Translations under genes and position numbers: made by a program
Part shown: piece after piece, positions 5,650 to 5,948 of the stretch
How positions within the stretch are numbered: the first letter of the stretch is position 1
Layout: each line of letters begins with the position of its first letter
The notes under the pieces: model-generated
Seen by the model: only the letters and a program-made list of their open reading frames with translations
Told to the model about the DNA's origin: nothing
Database searches by the model: none
Assembly (NCBI GenBank): GCA_030613285.1
Contig: JAUWME010000163.1
Span: 1 to 5,948, forward strand
DNA length: 5,948 nt
Direction of reading: 5' to 3'
Source: Candidatus Zymogenus sp.
GTDB lineage: Bacteria > Desulfobacterota > Zymogenia > Zymogenales > Zymogenaceae

Positions 5650-5800
5650 AGTAATTGTAAAGCCACTAATAACACACCAGAACGCAAAATGGTTAGTCCT
5701 GTTTAGACTTTTCTTTCATGATAGCTTTCGAATAATTGAGGGAAATGGTACTGGGGAAAAATAGTAATACTGTTCATAATAATAAAACTTAACTGCAACC

Positions 5801-5948
5801 ATGAAATTAAGTGGAAAAAAAGAAATCGAAAAGGTCAGCAGCGCCTCACCGCATCTCTGGATAAACGACAGCCTCAAAGACGTTGAGGAGGTTCTCCCCA
5901 ATCTTCCCCTCTCGTTAAATGACATCGAGGATGCCGAAGCGCGCCTAA
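5801..5948 (+). CDS. dsdA: D-serine dehydratase-like protein, N-terminal part
   Basis: An open frame from the ATG at 5801 runs out of the window after 49 codons. It contains LWINDSLKDVEEVLPNLPLS (19-38) and LNDIEDAEARL (39-49). This follows the N-terminal pattern of D-serine ammonia-lyase (DsdA), where a 'W.NP' segment, 'LP', and 'qDv.dA.aRL.rFAPy' come before the PLP-binding domain. That enzyme deaminates D-serine to pyruvate and ammonia with pyridoxal phosphate. The PLP lysine and the rest of the protein lie outside the window. An in-frame TAA at 5783 leaves no earlier start. There is no clear ribosome site; the bases before the ATG are AACTGCAACC. GC content rises again to the host level after about codon 10, marking the right edge of the AT-rich islet. 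A related PLP lyase would be the alternative. Confidence 0.7.
   Translation, partial: MKLSGKKEIEKVSSASPHLWINDSLKDVEEVLPNLPLSLNDIEDAEARL

Noticed and set aside
5650..5800. Possible terminator or promoter in the gap before the dsdA-like gene
   Set aside because: A CATAAT (5775-5780) resembles a -10 box, but no matching -35 box stands 16-18 nt upstream, and no convincing stem-loop was found after the methyltransferase.
5716..5925. Minus-strand 69-residue open frame
   Set aside because: It is antisense to the start of the dsdA-like gene and shows no recognisable motif.

Overview
This looks like chromosomal DNA of an anaerobic or facultative, Gram-negative-type bacterium. The host genes have about 50-55% GC by eye. 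No gene here fixes the lineage. The AmmeMemoRadiSam radical SAM enzyme, a GyaR-type glyoxylate reductase, a DASS/SLC13 carboxylate transporter and GTCATTCCC...GGGAATCCAG hairpin repeats together would suit a Desulfobacterota or Nitrospirota-like genome, but that is an inference.

Layout, left to right. (1) The 3' two-thirds of a DASS-family anion transporter, cut by the window edge. (2) A 320-bp intergenic stretch holding a cluster of degenerate and intact hairpin repeats: three copies at an exact 36-nt step, then one inverted copy. (3) amrS on the minus strand. (4) A compact divergent promoter region with two good sigma70-type promoters back to back. (5) A small TPR-repeat protein on the plus strand. 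(6) A glyoxylate/hydroxypyruvate reductase followed 12 bp later by a single-domain PPC/DUF296 protein, probably one operon. (7) A decayed minus-strand transposase remnant, IS1380-like, with several nonsense codons. (8) A perfect 14-bp inverted repeat and then an AT-rich class I SAM-dependent methyltransferase gene. (9) The first 49 codons of a D-serine dehydratase-like gene, cut by the right edge.

The conserved part (amrS, TPR gene, reductase, PPC gene) looks like ordinary host sequence. From about 4401 to about 5650 the base composition drops to roughly 30-35% GC and a transposase relic sits beside a lone methyltransferase, which suggests an acquired islet inserted between the PPC gene and the dehydratase gene. 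I see no complete new defence or biosynthetic system. The most distinctive signals are the 36-nt-stepped hairpin repeats, the decayed transposase, the palindrome before the methyltransferase, and the reductase-PPC pairing.
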